Source of the DNA: Streptomyces tanashiensis
Lineage (GTDB): Bacteria > Actinomycetota > Actinomycetes > Streptomycetales > Streptomycetaceae
Assembly (NCBI RefSeq): GCF_014648895.1
Contig: NZ_BMRZ01000010.1
Span: forward strand, 221,780 to 285,779
DNA: 64,000 nt
Reading direction: 5' to 3'
Shown here piece by piece: positions 23,691 through 32,601 of this stretch. Every line of letters starts with the position of its first letter. Position 1 is the stretch's first letter. The notes below the pieces were generated by a model. That model worked only from the letters and a program-made list of their open reading frames with translations, searched no databases and was not told where the DNA came from. The position numbers were made by a program, and so were the translations under genes.

Positions 23691-24824
23691 TCAGCTCTTG
23701 ACCGCGGTGGCCTTGGTCGCCTTCGCGGTCTTGCTCGCGGGAGCCGGGACGCTCTTGGCGTCGTCCGTGCCGGCCGCGTCGCCGGCACCCGCCGCGTCCG
23801 CACCCGGCTCGGCCGACGGAGCCTCGGGCCGGACACCGACGCCCAGCTTCTCCTTGATCTTCTTCTCGATCTCGTTGGCGAGGTCGGGGTTGTCCTTCAG
23901 GAAGTTACGGGCGTTCTCCTTGCCCTGGCCGAGCTGGTCGCCCTCGTACGTGTACCAGGCGCCCGCCTTGCGCACGAAGCCGTGCTCCACGCCCATGTCG
24001 ATCAGGCCGCCCTCGCGGCTGATGCCCTGGCCGTAGAGGATGTCGAACTCGGCCTGCTTGAACGGGGGCGCGACCTTGTTCTTGACGACCTTGACGCGGG
24101 TGCGGTTGCCGACCGCCTCCGTGCCGTCCTTGAGGGTCTCGATGCGACGGATGTCGAGGCGCACCGAGGCGTAGAACTTCAGGGCGCGACCACCGGTCGT
24201 GGTCTCCGGCGAGCCGAACATCACGCCGATCTTCTCGCGGAGCTGGTTGATGAAGATCGCGGTGGTCTTGGACTGGTTGAGCGCGCTGGTGATCTTCCGG
24301 AGCGCCTGGCTCATCAGACGGGCCTGGAGACCCACGTGCGAGTCACCCATCTCGCCCTCGATCTCCGCACGCGGGACGAGCGCGGCGACGGAGTCGATGA
24401 CGATCAGGTCGAGGGCGCCGGAGCGGACCAGCATGTCGACGATCTCGAGGGCCTGCTCGCCGTTGTCCGGCTGGGACAGGATGAGGTTGTCGATGTCGAC
24501 GCCGAGCTTCTTGGCGTACTCGGGGTCGAGGGCGTGCTCGGCGTCCACGAAGGCGACCTGGCCGCCGGCCTTCTGGGCGTTGGCCACGGCGTGCAGGGTC
24601 AGGGTCGTCTTACCGGAGGATTCCGGTCCGTAGATCTCCACGACACGGCCGCGCGGCAGGCCGCCGACGCCGAGGGCGACGTCGAGGGCGGTCGATCCGG
24701 TGGAGATCACCTCGATCGGCTCCTGGGTGCGGTCGCCCATGCGCATCACGGCGCCCTTGCCGAATTGGCGTTCAATCTGTGCGAGCGCGGCGTCGAGCGC
24801 CTTCTCGCGGTCGGTTCCTGCCAT
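23691..24824 (-). CDS. recA: RecA recombinase
   Basis: 377 residues starting MAGTDREKALDAALAQIERQ. Walker A is GPESSGKTTLTLHA near residue 70; the MAW and L2 regions (ALRKITSALNQSKTTAIFIN and EKIGVMFGSPETTTGG) are intact. The C-terminal 45 residues are Ala/Lys-rich, as in Streptomyces. The ATG at 24824 is chosen although the frame stays open to 24923; the SOS box lies 140 bp upstream. It catalyses strand exchange and LexA cleavage. RecX follows after 4 nt. Confidence 0.97.
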   Translation of the reverse strand: MAGTDREKALDAALAQIERQFGKGAVMRMGDRTQEPIEVISTGSTALDVALGVGGLPRGRVVEIYGPESSGKTTLTLHAVANAQKAGGQVAFVDAEHALDPEYAKKLGVDIDNLILSQPDNGEQALEIVDMLVRSGALDLIVIDSVAALVPRAEIEGEMGDSHVGLQARLMSQALRKITSALNQSKTTAIFINQLREKIGVMFGSPETTTGGRALKFYASVRLDIRRIETLKDGTEAVGNRTRVKVVKNKVAPPFKQAEFDILYGQGISREGGLIDMGVEHGFVRKAGAWYTYEGDQLGQGKENARNFLKDNPDLANEIEKKIKEKLGVGVRPEAPSAEPGADAAGAGDAAGTDDAKSVPAPASKTAKATKATAVKS

Positions 24825-24963
24825 GGGTTCCACCCGGTTTGCTTGAGTCGATCGCTTCATGTGAAAGACGCTAACCCCTGCCACTGACAATGGGCCCCGG
24901 CGTCCCCTCCGACCTGTGGACAACTCGGCGACAAGCCCGTGATTCCAAGGGTCGGGCTTCCAT

Positions 24964-24978
24964 GAGAATGGATGTTCG
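24964..24978 (-). promoter_or_regulatory. LexA/SOS box of recA
   Basis: Read on the minus strand it is CGAACATCCATTCTC, close to the Gram-positive Cheo box GAAC-N4-GTTC with one mismatch (ATTC). It lies 140 bp upstream of recA in the expected place; a GAACATCCATTCTC-like element is known before recA in Streptomyces. Confidence 0.75.
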
Positions 24979-25007
24979 ATTTTAGTGTCAAGCGCGCCAC
25001 GCGGCCA

Positions 25008-25889
25008 TCAGGCGGCCCGCTCCACGAGCCACTCCAGAGCCGCGGGGCCTGCCCCGAGGACGGAGATGTGCCCGTCGGCCGGGGCGAGCCGCAGCTCCGC
25101 GCCGGGGCACCGGCCGGCCAGCCACCGGCCGTGCGCGCTCGGCACGATCCTGTCCTCGCCGCCGTGCAGCAGGAGGACCGGCGCCACGACCCGGGCGGGA
25201 TCACAGCCCCACGGGGCGACGTAGGCGAGGTCGTCGTCGATCAGTCCGCCCGGCCCGTCCTTCACGGCCGGACCGACGACCTCGCCGAACCAGGACCACT
25301 CCCCGGCGAGCGCGGTGTGGTCGGCGGGGGTGAACATCTCCGGGTCGTACGCGGCGTCCGCCTCGTACGCCTCCTTCGCCGCACGCCCCTCGGCGGCGGC
25401 GCGCAGGCCCGCCGCGCCGGACGCCGTCATGCCCGCGAACCAGTCGAGCCCCTCGGCACCGAACGGGGCGAGCCCCGCCGCCACGACCACGGCGAGCACC
25501 CGTTCCGGCAGGAGGGCCCCGCAGGCCAGGGCGTGCGGCCCCCCGCCGGAGTGCCCCATGACGGCGAACCGGGCGATCCCCAGGGCGTCGGCGACGGCCC
25601 CGACGTCGGAGGCCGCCGACGCGATGTCGCGGCCGGGGCGGGGAGTCGATCCGCCGTACCCGGGACGGTCGTACGACACCCAGCGGATCCCGAGCCGGGC
25701 GGAGAGCGCGAGGAGGGGCCCCGGGGGCGCGCCGATGTTCGGTGTCCCGTGCAGCCAGAAGACGGTGAGCCGGGAGGAGCGTCCCCCCGGCCCTCCGTCC
25801 GCTCCGCCGTCGCCCGCCGATCCGACCGCTCCGGTGTCGTAGACGTGCAGCCTGCGCCCGTCGGGCAGCTCCAGGTCGGTCTCGATCAC
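25008..25889 (-). CDS. Alpha/beta hydrolase
   Basis: 293 residues. Oxyanion region VFWLHGTPNIGAPPGP, nucleophile elbow VMGHSGGGPHAL with Ser near residue 117, acid LHGGEDRIVPS and His in ADGHISVLG complete the triad. A cap domain sits between residues 140 and 210. A glycine-rich insertion at 25-40 is unusual. It runs on the same strand as recA but ends 30 bp into recA's upstream region. Substrate unknown; esterase, haloperoxidase-like or epoxide hydrolase activity possible. Confidence 0.88.
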   Translation of the reverse strand: MIETDLELPDGRRLHVYDTGAVGSAGDGGADGGPGGRSSRLTVFWLHGTPNIGAPPGPLLALSARLGIRWVSYDRPGYGGSTPRPGRDIASAASDVGAVADALGIARFAVMGHSGGGPHALACGALLPERVLAVVVAAGLAPFGAEGLDWFAGMTASGAAGLRAAAEGRAAKEAYEADAAYDPEMFTPADHTALAGEWSWFGEVVGPAVKDGPGGLIDDDLAYVAPWGCDPARVVAPVLLLHGGEDRIVPSAHGRWLAGRCPGAELRLAPADGHISVLGAGPAALEWLVERAA

Positions 25890-25962
25890 GGCTTCTCCCC
25901 CATCCCGGCCCTCCGACGCGCCCTTCGGCGACAGGAAGCCTCAACGGCGCGAAGCCACGAAC

Positions 25963-26748
25963 CTACTGGGGGCCGGCGGCCACCGGCAGCAGTTCCGGCC
26001 GCTTGGCGCGGCGGTCGTCGCCGGAGGAGCGGCCGCGCAGGCGCCGGCCGAGCCAGGGACCGAGGAAGGACCCGGCCCAGCGGAGTTCGGCGGTCACGGC
26101 GGCCAGACCCGAGGGGAGGACCTGCGGGGGCAGGGGGCGGGTCCAGGAGTCGTCGGAGCCGGGCAGCGCGAGCGCGTGGGCGACGGCGGCGGCGATGCGC
26201 GCGTGGCCGATCGGGCCGGCGTGCAGCCGGTCGGGGCTCCACAGCCGGGGGTCGGTGACGACGGGATGGGCGGAGGCCTCGACGAGGGTGACGCCGTGCC
26301 GGCGCGCGGCCGCGCGGATCCGCTCGTTGAGGGCCTCGACGCGGGGTCCGAGCGGGCGGGCGAGCGGGGTGATCCGGCCGACGTCGGGGAAGGTGAGGGT
26401 GGCGACGTGGGCCCCCTGGCCGGTCAGCGCGGCGAACATCGCCTCTAGGTGCCCGGCCGTCGCGTCGACGTCGAAGCGGGGCCGCAGCAGGTCGTTGACG
26501 CCGGCGACGACCGTGGCGAGGTCCGGCCGGAGGGCGAGGGCGGGCCCGAGCTGCTCGGCGCGGACCTGGCCGGCGAGACGCCCCCGTACGGCCAGGTTGG
26601 CGTAGAGCACGTCGGTCCGCTCGCGGGCGAGCGACTCCGCGAGCCGGTCCGCCCATCCGCGCAGCCCGACGGTGTCGTCACCGTCGCCGACCCCTTCCGT
26701 CTGACTGTCCCCCAGGGCGACGTACCGCAGAAACGTGCCGTCCGACAT
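25963..26748 (-). CDS. SGNH/GDSL-type hydrolase
   Basis: 261 residues starting MSDGTFLRYVALGDSQTEGV. Block I GDSQTEG holds the nucleophile Ser near residue 14, block II Gly is in ANLAVRG, block III GVNDLLRP holds Asn near residue 87, and block V DRLHAGPIGHARIA holds the Asp/His pair. The ATG at 26748 is used; an upstream frame to 26799 adds a basic Trp-rich leader that is not conserved. The C-terminal 60 residues (WAGSFLGPWLGRRLRGRSSG) are basic and common in streptomycete homologues. No signal peptide, so probably cytoplasmic. Esterase or lipase activity is expected. Confidence 0.88.
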   Translation of the reverse strand: MSDGTFLRYVALGDSQTEGVGDGDDTVGLRGWADRLAESLARERTDVLYANLAVRGRLAGQVRAEQLGPALALRPDLATVVAGVNDLLRPRFDVDATAGHLEAMFAALTGQGAHVATLTFPDVGRITPLARPLGPRVEALNERIRAAARRHGVTLVEASAHPVVTDPRLWSPDRLHAGPIGHARIAAAVAHALALPGSDDSWTRPLPPQVLPSGLAAVTAELRWAGSFLGPWLGRRLRGRSSGDDRRAKRPELLPVAAGPQ

Positions 26749-26795
26749 GGACCCCGCCTTCCTCGACCACCAGCGCACCCGCCACTTCATCATAA

Positions 26796-26822
26796 TCACT
26801 TCTTTTACTAAGCAACTCGGCC
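26796..26822 (-). promoter_or_regulatory. AT-rich promoter/operator island before the SGNH hydrolase
   Basis: In the 115 bp between the divergent SGNH hydrolase and sensor kinase, the minus strand reads TTGCTTAGTAAAAGAAGTGA then TTATGATG. This is strikingly AT-rich for the genome. TTGCTT and TATGAT could be -35 and -10 boxes with a short spacer, and TTGCTTAGTAA resembles one half of a MarR-type operator. Confidence 0.4.
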
Positions 26823-26862
26823 AGCACGTTCCGGAACTCCCCTCCGGCCTATCCTTCGACGC

Positions 26863-28143
26863 ATGCCCCTCCCCCTCCGCGCCCCCGGCGGCGGCCGTCT
26901 GTCACCCAGGGCCGCCGACGCCCTCGTGGCGGGAGTCGTCCTGCTCGTCGTGGCGGTCTGGACCCTCGTCTCGGCGCAGTACACGAGCGAGCCCGCGCTC
27001 CGCACGGCGCTCGGCTGGGCGCTGATCCTCACCGGCTGCGGAGCGCTGTACTTCCGGCGGCTGCAGCCGGTCGCCGTGGCCGTGGTCACGCTGCTCGCCT
27101 GCGTCGTCTACTACCCGCTGTCCGCCCAGGACGGCCCGCTCATGATCGCCTTCGCCCTCGCGCTGTACACGACCGCCGCCGAGGGCCGGTTCGCCGCCGC
27201 CGTCGCGCTCGCGGCCGTCACGCTGCTCGCGGTCGGGTTCGGCGAGATCCGGCAGCAGCCCGGGCACCGGCAGATCGACGACACCTCGCTCGCCATGCTG
27301 GCCGGCTGGCTGATCAGTTTGCTCGCCGTGGGCCGCGCCCAGCGCACCCGGATCGCCTACCTCCACGAGGTGGAGCAGCGGGCGCTCGCCGCCGAGCGGG
27401 AGCAGGAGGCCCGCGCCCGGCAGTCCGCCACCGAGGAGCGACTGCGGATCGCCCGTGAGGTCCACGACGTGCTCGGGCACAGCATCTCGCTGATCAACGT
27501 CCAGTCCGGTGCGGCGCTGCACCGGCTCGGCAAGAAGCCCGCCCCCGAGGCCGGGCTCGTGACCGCCACCGAGGCCCTGGAGGCCGTGAAGGCGACCAGC
27601 AAGGACGCGCTGCGCGAGCTGCGGGCGACCCTCGGGGTGCTGCGCCGGGCCGACGAGGCCACCCCGACGACGCCGTCCTCCGGACTGGCGCTGCTCGGCG
27701 ACCTCGCCGCGCGCGCCCGGAGCGCCGGCCTCGACGTCCGTACGCACACCACGGGCACGCCCGTACCGCTGCCGCCGCCCGTCGACCTCGCCGCGTACCG
27801 GATCGTCCAGGAGTCGCTGACGAACGTCGCCCGCCACGCGGGCGCGCGGACCGTGTCGATCACCCTGGACTGGGGCGCCGAGACCGTGCGGCTGCGGATC
27901 GCGGACGACGGCGGGGGCGCTCCGGAGGGCCGGCCGCCGGGCAGCGGGATCCGGGGCATGGCCGAGCGGGCCCGCGCGTTCGGCGGGGAGCTCACCGCGC
28001 GGAACGTCGACGGCGGCTTCCTGGTGGACGCCCGCCTGCCCCTGACCGCACCCGTGTCGGCCGCCGCACCCGTGTCGGCCGGCACGCCCACCGAACCCAC
28101 GACGTCCGCCGAACCCACCGCGTCCGAGAGGGACTCCCGATGA
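26863..28143 (+). CDS. Sensor histidine kinase, NarL-partner type
   Basis: 426 residues. About five membrane helices up to residue 155, a linker coiled coil (EVEQRALAAEREQEARARQS), then the HisKA_3 box ERLRIAREVHDVLGHSISLI with phospho-acceptor His near residue 200. The ATPase domain shows GAETVRLRIADDGGG and GSGIRGMAERARAFGG. The C-terminus is a low-complexity Thr/Pro/Ala tail. Its stop overlaps the response regulator start (ATGA at 28140). The signal is unknown; the cyd oxidase genes immediately downstream suggest respiration or redox. Confidence 0.9.
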   Translation: MPLPLRAPGGGRLSPRAADALVAGVVLLVVAVWTLVSAQYTSEPALRTALGWALILTGCGALYFRRLQPVAVAVVTLLACVVYYPLSAQDGPLMIAFALALYTTAAEGRFAAAVALAAVTLLAVGFGEIRQQPGHRQIDDTSLAMLAGWLISLLAVGRAQRTRIAYLHEVEQRALAAEREQEARARQSATEERLRIAREVHDVLGHSISLINVQSGAALHRLGKKPAPEAGLVTATEALEAVKATSKDALRELRATLGVLRRADEATPTTPSSGLALLGDLAARARSAGLDVRTHTTGTPVPLPPPVDLAAYRIVQESLTNVARHAGARTVSITLDWGAETVRLRIADDGGGAPEGRPPGSGIRGMAERARAFGGELTARNVDGGFLVDARLPLTAPVSAAAPVSAGTPTEPTTSAEPTASERDSR

Positions 28144-28808
28144 TCCGTGTCGTGCTCGCCGACGACCAGACCCTGGTCCGGGCCGGCTTCCGGTCGATCC
28201 TCTCCGACGAGGACGACATCGAGGTCGTCGGCGAGGCCGGGGACGGGGAGCAGGCGATCGGGCTCGCCCGCGAACTCCGCCCGGACGTCGTCCTGATGGA
28301 CATCCGCATGCCGGTGCTCGACGGCCTCGAAGCCACCCGCCGCATCACCGCCGACGCCCGGCTCGAAGGGGTGCGGGTGGTCATCCTGACCACCTTCGAC
28401 GCGGACGACCACGTCTACGGCGCGCTGCGCGCCGGGGCCTCGGGCTTCCTCGTCAAGGACACCGAGCCGATGGAACTGCTGCACGCGGTACGGGTCGTGG
28501 CGCGCGGCGACGCGCTGATCTCCCCGGCGGTGACGCGCCGTCTGATCGCCGAGTTCGCCGGTCTCGCGGGCCGGCAGCCGGACCCGAGCCCCCGCCTGAA
28601 CGCCCTCACCGAGCGGGAGCGCGAGGTGCTGGGCCTGGTGGGCGCCGGGCTCTCCAACGACGAGATCGCCGGCCGGCTCGTCCTCTCCCCCGCCACCGCC
28701 AAGACCCACGTCAGCCGCATCATGACCAAGCTGGCCGTCCGCGACCGGGCGCAGCTGGTGATCCTGGCGTACGAGTCCGGGATGATCACCCCGGGATGGC
28801 TGGCCTGA
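28140..28808 (+). CDS. NarL/LuxR-family response regulator
   Basis: 222 residues: MIRVVLADDQTLVRAGFRSI receiver start, phospho-acceptor Asp in VVLMDIRMPVLDGLEA near residue 54, TTFDADDHV and Lys in FLVKDTEP. The C-terminal LuxR HTH is LTEREREVLGLVGAGLSNDE followed by TAKTHVSRIMTKL. Partner of the overlapping kinase. A 16-bp perfect palindrome begins at its stop codon, before cydA; it may bind there, though this is not shown. Confidence 0.92.
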   Translation: MIRVVLADDQTLVRAGFRSILSDEDDIEVVGEAGDGEQAIGLARELRPDVVLMDIRMPVLDGLEATRRITADARLEGVRVVILTTFDADDHVYGALRAGASGFLVKDTEPMELLHAVRVVARGDALISPAVTRRLIAEFAGLAGRQPDPSPRLNALTEREREVLGLVGAGLSNDEIAGRLVLSPATAKTHVSRIMTKLAVRDRAQLVILAYESGMITPGWLA

Positions 28809-28824
28809 CGTCCCCTAGGGGACG
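28809..28824. promoter_or_regulatory. Perfect palindrome CGTCCCCTAGGGGACG upstream of cydA
   Basis: A 16-bp perfect dyad directly after the response regulator stop and 120 bp before cydA. With no loop it cannot be a good RNA hairpin, so a protein-binding site is more likely. Candidate binders are the adjacent NarL-type regulator or a redox regulator. No Rex-type site (TTGTGAA-like) was seen in this gap. Confidence 0.45.
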
Positions 28825-28943
28825 GCACGCCTCGACGACAACTCAGGGGGTACGCGCGCGTGGGGCGGCGCAACCGCCGGGGTACGGCCGGTGTCCACCC
28901 CGGGGGGACGCCGGGCCCGTGACCGTACGCCGACGCTGACCGG

Positions 28944-30257
28944 GTGAATCAGGACGTACTCGATCTCGCGCGGCTGCAGTTCGCCCTCACCGCGGGCGGC
29001 CACTTCCTCTTCGTCGCCCTCACCCTGGGGCTCGCGACCGTCGTGGCCGTGCTCCAGACCAGGGCGACGTTCAGCCGTGAGCCGCTGCACGCGCGCATGG
29101 TGCGGTTCTGGGGCCAGCTGTACGTGATCAACTACGCGGTCGGGATCGTCACCGGCCTCGTGATGGAGTTCCAGTTCGGCATGGCGTGGAGCGGGCTCAC
29201 CCACGAGGCGGGCAACATCCTCGGGGCCTCGCTCGCCGTCGAGACGATCGTGGCCTTCTTCGTCGAGTCGACCTTCCTCGGTCTGTGGATCTTCGGCTGG
29301 AACCGGCTCAACCGCTGGGCCCACCTGGCCGCGATCTGGATCGTGGTCCTGACCGCCTACGTCTCGGCGTATTGGATCCTCGTCTCCAACGGCTTCCTCA
29401 ACCATCCCGTGGGGTACGCCTCCGAGGGCGGCGAGCTGGTCCTCGACGACCCGGTCGCCGTCCTCACCAACCCCTCCGCGCTGCTCGCCTTCGGCCACGT
29501 CCTGGCGGGCGCGCTGCTGACCGCCGGCTTCTTCATGGCCGGGGTGAGCGCGTACCACCTGTTCCGGCGCACCCCGGAGTGGGAGTTCTTCGGCCGCAGC
29601 CTGCGCATCGGGATCTTCCTGTCGGCGCCCGCGCTGATGGCCGCGGCCGTCTTCGGCGGACTCCAGTTCGGCACCCTCACCACCTTCCAGCCCATGAAGT
29701 CGGCCGTCTTCAGCGGAAAGGCGGCCGAGATCGCGCGGATCCAGGCGGAGATGACGGACCGCTTCGGGCCGGGCGACTACGTGCCCTCGGAGGCGTGGAC
29801 CCGGGGCGGCGGTCTGGTGATGCTCATCAGCTTCGCGCTGATGATGTACCTGTGCTTCGCCGGGGTGATCCTGGCCTGCTTCAAGAAGGTCGTGTTCCGG
29901 TTCCGGCTCTGGCACCTCGTCCTGATGGCGGCCGTGCCGCTGCCGTACCTCGCGATGATCGGCGGCTGGGTCTTCCGGGAGGCGGGACGGCAGCCGTGGG
30001 TGGTCTACGGCCTCCTCAGGACGGAGGACGCGGTCTCGGACCTCTCCCCCGGCACCATGCGTCTCTCCCTCACCGTCTTCACCACGGTCTTCGCGCTGCT
30101 CGCCCTCCTCAACGCCTGGCTCCTCGCCCGGCACGCCCGCCGCGGCCCCGTCGAGTCCGGCCTCGGCCACGACGAACGTCCGGACGCCGCCGCCGGCGGG
30201 GAGGGAGGAGCCCCGCCGGCGGACCCGGCGGACGCGCTGCCCGCTCCCCGCTACTGA
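28944..30257 (+). CDS. cydA: Cytochrome bd ubiquinol/menaquinol oxidase subunit I
   Basis: 437 residues, GTG start. Nine membrane helices. Heme ligand His20 sits in TAGGHFLFVALTLG; the quinol-oxidase signature GWVFREAGRQPWVVYG is near residue 340. Family members with a long Q loop have about 520 residues, so this is the short-Q-loop form. It reduces O2 with electrons from menaquinol. cydB follows after 33 nt. No cydCD assembly genes lie nearby. Confidence 0.93.
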   Translation: MNQDVLDLARLQFALTAGGHFLFVALTLGLATVVAVLQTRATFSREPLHARMVRFWGQLYVINYAVGIVTGLVMEFQFGMAWSGLTHEAGNILGASLAVETIVAFFVESTFLGLWIFGWNRLNRWAHLAAIWIVVLTAYVSAYWILVSNGFLNHPVGYASEGGELVLDDPVAVLTNPSALLAFGHVLAGALLTAGFFMAGVSAYHLFRRTPEWEFFGRSLRIGIFLSAPALMAAAVFGGLQFGTLTTFQPMKSAVFSGKAAEIARIQAEMTDRFGPGDYVPSEAWTRGGGLVMLISFALMMYLCFAGVILACFKKVVFRFRLWHLVLMAAVPLPYLAMIGGWVFREAGRQPWVVYGLLRTEDAVSDLSPGTMRLSLTVFTTVFALLALLNAWLLARHARRGPVESGLGHDERPDAAAGGEGGAPPADPADALPAPRY

Positions 30258-30290
30258 ACCGCCCGTACCGACCAAGCCCGAGGAGCCTCC

Positions 30291-31070
30291 GTGGAGACCC
30301 TGGCCATCGCCCTGCTCGCCTTCTTCACCGTGGGCTGGTTCGTCCTCGCCGGCGCGGACATCGGCACCGGCATGCTCGCCCTCTGGCTCGGCCGGAACGA
30401 CCGTGAGCGGCGCCTCGTCCTCGCCTCCTTCGCCCCCTTCTTCCTGGGCAACGAGGTCTGGCTGGTCGCCGCGGCGGGTGTCCTCGTCGGCTGCTTCCCC
30501 GCCCTCGAAGGGGAGCTCCTGAGCGGCCGGCTCCCGGTTCTCGTGGCCCTCCTCACCGGCTGGATCCTCCGGGACGCCGGACTGTGGTCGCGCGGCCGGG
30601 GCCCCGGGTCCCGCTGGCGGGCGGGCTGCGACGCCGCCGTGGCTGGCGGCAGCTGGATCGTCGCGCTCTCCTGGGGGTGGCTGCTCGCGGCCCCGCTGAC
30701 CGGGCGCCCGTACGCCCCGGCGACGGGCCCCACGGCGGTGCTCACCGCGCTCGCCGTGGCCGCGCTGTTCGCCGCGCACGGGCTCGGGTTCGCCGCGCTG
30801 CGCCTCACGGGTGTGCCGTACGAGCGGGCCCGCCGGCTCGTGGGGCGCGCCGGGCGCCCCTGGCAGTCCTTCGCGCTCACCGGCGTCCTGCTCGCGGCGC
30901 TGCCGCTCTGGGCGGGCAGCGCGCTGCCGCTGGCGGGGCGGACGGCCTCGCCGGCCACGCTCGGCCTGCTGGTGCCGGCCCTGCTCGTCGTCACCCCGCC
31001 GCTCGTGGCCGTCCAGGCATGGATCTGGCACGCCTTCCGGCACCGGGTGACCGGCCCTTCGTACCTCTGA
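30291..31070 (+). CDS. cydB: Cytochrome bd oxidase subunit II, short form
   Basis: 259 residues, GTG start after GAGGAG. Begins METLAIALLAFFTVGWFVLA with GADIGTGML, the subunit II opening, and a later HGLGFAALRLTG segment. About seven helices are visible. Usual CydB has about 330-380 residues and eight or more helices, so this protein is clearly shorter, yet the frame is intact from start to stop. It may be a reduced CydB of a bd-type variant. Convergent with the AI-2E permease. Confidence 0.85.
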   Translation: METLAIALLAFFTVGWFVLAGADIGTGMLALWLGRNDRERRLVLASFAPFFLGNEVWLVAAAGVLVGCFPALEGELLSGRLPVLVALLTGWILRDAGLWSRGRGPGSRWRAGCDAAVAGGSWIVALSWGWLLAAPLTGRPYAPATGPTAVLTALAVAALFAAHGLGFAALRLTGVPYERARRLVGRAGRPWQSFALTGVLLAALPLWAGSALPLAGRTASPATLGLLVPALLVVTPPLVAVQAWIWHAFRHRVTGPSYL

Positions 31071-31124
31071 CCGGCCTCGTATCTCCGACCGGCCCGGCTC
31101 ACCAGGCTCCCCTGCGAGGTCCGG

Positions 31125-32519
31125 TCAGGACTCCTTCTTGTGGTGCAGCGCCTTCTGCAGCCGGGCCACGACCGCCTCGCCGTACCTCCGGTGGCCGTGG
31201 ACGCGCGGGTCGTCCGTCACGTCGTACCGCTTCACGTACGCGCCGAGGAAGGCCTGGAGGGTGGCGACGGCCGGAATCGCGATCAGCGCGCCGACGGCCC
31301 CGAGCAGCGCGGTGCCCGCGATGACCGAGCCGAAGGCCACCGCCGGGTGGATGTCCACGGTCTTCGAGGTGAGCTTCGGCTGGAGCACGTAGTTCTCGAA
31401 CTGCTGGTACACCACGACGAAACCGAGCACCCACAGCGCGTACCAGGGGTTGACCGTGAAGGCGATCAGCATCGGCAGGGCGCCGGCCAGGTAGGTGCCG
31501 ATGGTCGGGATGAACTGCGAGACCAGGCCGACCCACACGGCGAGCGCCGGGGCGTACGGCACGCCCAGGATCTCGAAGAGCACGAAGTGCGCGATGCCCG
31601 AGATGAGGGCCATCAGGCCGCGCGAGTAGAGGTAGCCGCCGGTCTTGTCGACGGCGATCTCCCACGCCCGCAGGACCTCGGTCTGGCGGGCCGGCGGCAG
31701 GACGGAGCACAGCGAGCGCCGCAGCCGGGGGCCGTCGGCCGCGAAGTAGAACGAGAACAGGAAGATCGTGAGGAGCCGGAAGAGTCCGCCGAGGACGGTG
31801 GCGGAGACGTCGAGGACGCCGGAGGCGCTGTTCTGCACGTACTTCTGCAGCCAGTCCGAGCTCAGGACGCTGTCCTGGACCTCGACGCGCGAGAGGTCCG
31901 TGTGGAAGTTCTGGTTGATCCAGTTGATCAGTGAGTCGAGGTACTTCGGGAAGTTCTCGACCATGTCCACGATCTGCCCGGCCAGCATCGAGCCGAGGAG
32001 GACGACGAAGCCGACGCCGAAGACGGTGACGGCGAAGAAGACGAGGAACGTGGCGAGGCCGCGGCGCATCCCGCGCGCCGCCATGCGCCCGACCGCCGGC
32101 TCGATCGCGAGGGCGAGGAAGAAGGCGAGCAGGATGTTGACGAGGAGGCCGACGAGCTGGTGGAAGGCCCAGTTGCCCAGTTGGAAGACGGCGTAGAGCG
32201 CGAGGGCGAGCACGAGCGCGCGGGGCAGCCAGCGCGGCATCCGCGCGGCCCCGGCGGGCGTGCCGACGGCAGGGTCCGGCCGGGCCGGCGCGTCCGAGGG
32301 CGCGGCTGCCGGAGCGGCGGGCTCGGCCGCCGTGACGCTCCCTGCGGCCCCCTCGCCCGGTCCGGCGGCCGGGACCGGAGCCTGAGCCGGCACCGGGGCC
32401 TGGGCCGGGGAACCCGCTTCCGGTCCGGCCGGCGGAGCCGGAGCCGCGGAAGCCGTCGTGTCGGGCTCGTCGGGCACATCGTTCGGTTCGGGCTTGTCGG
32501 TGTCGTCAGTCGGGGCCAC
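31125..32519 (-). CDS. AI-2E family transporter (PerM/TqsA type)
   Basis: 464 residues. A disordered Pro/Ala-rich N-terminus of about 95 residues precedes eight helices with the family pattern: LVNILLAFFLALAIEPAVGR, then AGQIVDMVENFPKYLDSLIN, and a C-terminal VGALIAIPAVATLQAFLGAY. The GTG at 32519 is used; starts further up would overlap the DUF3046 gene. Members export small molecules or ions; the AI-2 link holds for few of them. A basic tail (ARLQKALHHKKES) ends the protein. Confidence 0.85.
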   Translation of the reverse strand: MAPTDDTDKPEPNDVPDEPDTTASAAPAPPAGPEAGSPAQAPVPAQAPVPAAGPGEGAAGSVTAAEPAAPAAAPSDAPARPDPAVGTPAGAARMPRWLPRALVLALALYAVFQLGNWAFHQLVGLLVNILLAFFLALAIEPAVGRMAARGMRRGLATFLVFFAVTVFGVGFVVLLGSMLAGQIVDMVENFPKYLDSLINWINQNFHTDLSRVEVQDSVLSSDWLQKYVQNSASGVLDVSATVLGGLFRLLTIFLFSFYFAADGPRLRRSLCSVLPPARQTEVLRAWEIAVDKTGGYLYSRGLMALISGIAHFVLFEILGVPYAPALAVWVGLVSQFIPTIGTYLAGALPMLIAFTVNPWYALWVLGFVVVYQQFENYVLQPKLTSKTVDIHPAVAFGSVIAGTALLGAVGALIAIPAVATLQAFLGAYVKRYDVTDDPRVHGHRRYGEAVVARLQKALHHKKES

Positions 32520-32601
32520 CCCGCCAGTCTCGCGCACCGCCCGGACATTCCACCCGGGACCCCGCACATCCCCGCCAGTCACCCCGCGGTACGCCTTCCG
32601 G

